Positions 62,501 through 64,000 of a stretch of DNA of 64,000 nt are shown here, one piece after another; positions within the stretch are counted from its first letter, which is position 1; the number at the start of each line of letters is the position of its first letter. This DNA is from Gymnogyps californianus (Eukaryota; Chordata; Aves; Accipitriformes; Cathartidae): positions 85,706,520-85,770,519 of the forward strand of contig NC_059471.1 of the NCBI RefSeq assembly GCF_018139145.2, read 5' to 3'. The translations under genes and the position numbers were made by a program. Below the pieces are notes generated by a model. It was not told where the DNA came from, ran no database searches, and saw nothing but the letters and a program-made list of their open reading frames with translations.

Positions 62501-64000
62501 CTGCATAGTAAATAGCTCACAGAAATTACTCTGATGTTTTAAATGCTTAGTTTTCAACCTTCTTTCCCATGGAAGGCCTTCATGGCCTTTGCCTGGTATT
62601 TTTCTATACCTTTGCCCAGGAAGGCAGGGTTTGGCATGGAGCGGGAGTTGGCTTGAACCAACATACCTGGGGGGTGGGCGGGGAGGGATTTCTTCCTTTG
62701 GAGCGGCTCAGTTAGGAGCAATGAAGAGCCCTGGCCTGGAGGAGGCACTGGTTCTTCCCACAGTGGCTAGTTCCCCTTGTTCATGATTCTTTAGTCAGAC
62801 AAGAAGGGCAGAAAGTGAATTTGTTGGGCCTGAGTGGAGACCCTGCTTGCTGGAGTCTTCAATAGGTGTGGCTGGTCTGGAGTCTGGACATGCAGGTTGG
62901 TGGCCAGGATGGCTCTGTAGCCACCTGAGAAGCCATCAGGAAATAGGGTAGTAGTTTGAATGTTCGCTATGTCCATTTTAGGATGCAGATATTTGGGACT
63001 GAAGGTGATGATTATTCCCCTGGACTAGCTCTTTGGTGGCCAGATTTGGTCTTTTTAAGAGGTTTAACGATAGGATATATTTGTGCAAGTTTTCCTCCAA
63101 GCTTTGAGTGTATGTTTCAGGCTTCATTTACTGCTATCACCATAAAATTTCTGTCCCTATGTCTCTATCTTTTTTATTTCTTTGCTCAAGGAGGTGCTAG
63201 AAGTCCATGAATTTAGAGGTCAATGAAGGGAAGAGTGGGGATGATTGGGAGAAAAGCTTAAGTTGTTGGAAGTAGGGTGTGATAGTGATTCAGATCCCCA
63301 TTTCTTGGGGGATCTAGCCATTGTTTGCTATGGCTTGGGTGGAGTCCTGAGAGGTGTGATGGTTCTGTTTGGGGCTCCCATTGCCCAGTTGCTGGGCACA
63401 CGCTGACCTGCCCTTTAATGAAGATAGTCTCGCTGCAATAGGACTTAGATTGTAAGCTCTGTTTTGCTCTTGGTCCTAGTCTTCAGATCACAATTCAAGT
63501 CATGGCTGGCTGGTTTGAGATGGACTAATGAAGACTTGAGATTCTTCTAAGAGGGCAAGTGAGGAGATGGTACTCAGGAGAACAACAATTGTTGGGAGAG
63601 AAGACAAATTTGAGCTATTAGCAGTATCAGTGCTATATTTGATGCTGTCAAAGCGATTGATTGGCTCAAAATTAATGTAACAGCGCTTTTTTGGATTTCA
63701 TGATAGCTCCTTCAGAGGGAAGAAAAGCAGTCCATTGTGGGGAAAAAACCCTAAAATCCTTCTTTCCCGAAATAAATAGTGACTCAGAAGGTGGCAAACC
63801 CAGCTCAAGTGTAGGATACCCTTGTGTTGTGGGACCCTGAAAAATAGCCCCACAACTATAAAGAGTTGTGCAATATTAATATAATGTAACATAATAAATA
63901 CATAAAAACTGTAAATAGTCCCACAACAATAAATGTATTCTAACTCTTGAAATTGAAAATACGCTAGTTATGCATTTATATTTTCCTCGCTCTTATCCTC
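59596..64000. other. Unassigned DNA to window end
   Basis: About 4.4 kb without a supported exon. I looked for a myristoylation-type MGC start followed by an IQ motif, as in PPEF1, and did not find it. If the exon at 59422 is real, this stretch is its first intron. No named repeat is seen. Confidence 0.5.

Noticed and set aside
1..64000. Bacterial-type systems, CRISPR arrays, operons or phage genes
   Set aside because: The sequence is spliced vertebrate DNA with CR1 and LTR elements. No array of regular repeats or compact gene cluster is present.

Overview
The window is vertebrate nuclear DNA, almost certainly from a bird. It holds spliced genes with GT-AG introns, a CR1 retrotransposon 3' end carrying the octamer tail typical of avian and reptilian CR1, a solo endogenous-retrovirus LTR of a kind common in bird genomes, little other repeat content and a sharply bounded CpG island. 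The species cannot be named from this sequence. The gene order CDKL5 (+) then RS1 (-) is the ancestral vertebrate block found at human Xp22.13, which in birds is autosomal.

Region by region. Positions 1-20628 hold the last exons of CDKL5 on the plus strand: five constitutive exons encoding the C-terminal tail, plus one in-frame alternative exon at 17567-17689. The final exon ends in the same residues as the brain-type mammalian isoform. A 3' UTR of about 6.9 kb follows, ending near 27515 after AATAAA at 27492, with several internal poly(A) signals and an A/T hairpin. Positions 27516-31820 are a gene-free gap between convergent transcripts.

Positions 31820-47065 hold the complete RS1 (retinoschisin) gene on the minus strand. 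Its six coding exons measure 52, 26, 106, 142, 196 and 153 nt and join into a 224-residue secreted protein with all ten cysteines in place. Intron 3 contains a clear CR1 copy and a second, decayed one.

Positions 47066-64000 hold no coding exon that I can support. They do contain a tRNA-Val(UAC) gene with a Pol III terminator (minus, 52877-52949), a CpG island (about 52955-54500) with GC boxes and a CTCF-like motif, the solo LTR (55754-56347), and a TATA box at 59393 followed by a plausible non-coding first exon ending at a splice donor at 59595. From vertebrate synteny the next gene should be PPEF1 on the plus strand, and one of these promoters may belong to it. Its coding exons were not found here.

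CDKL5 and RS1 do not act in one pathway: CDKL5 is a neuronal kinase and RS1 a retinal adhesion protein. Their adjacency is positional. I found no unknown system. The most useful points are the conserved alternative CDKL5 exon, the clean separation of the CDKL5 and RS1 3' ends, the fast-changing RS1 exon 2 region, and the candidate promoter at 59393.
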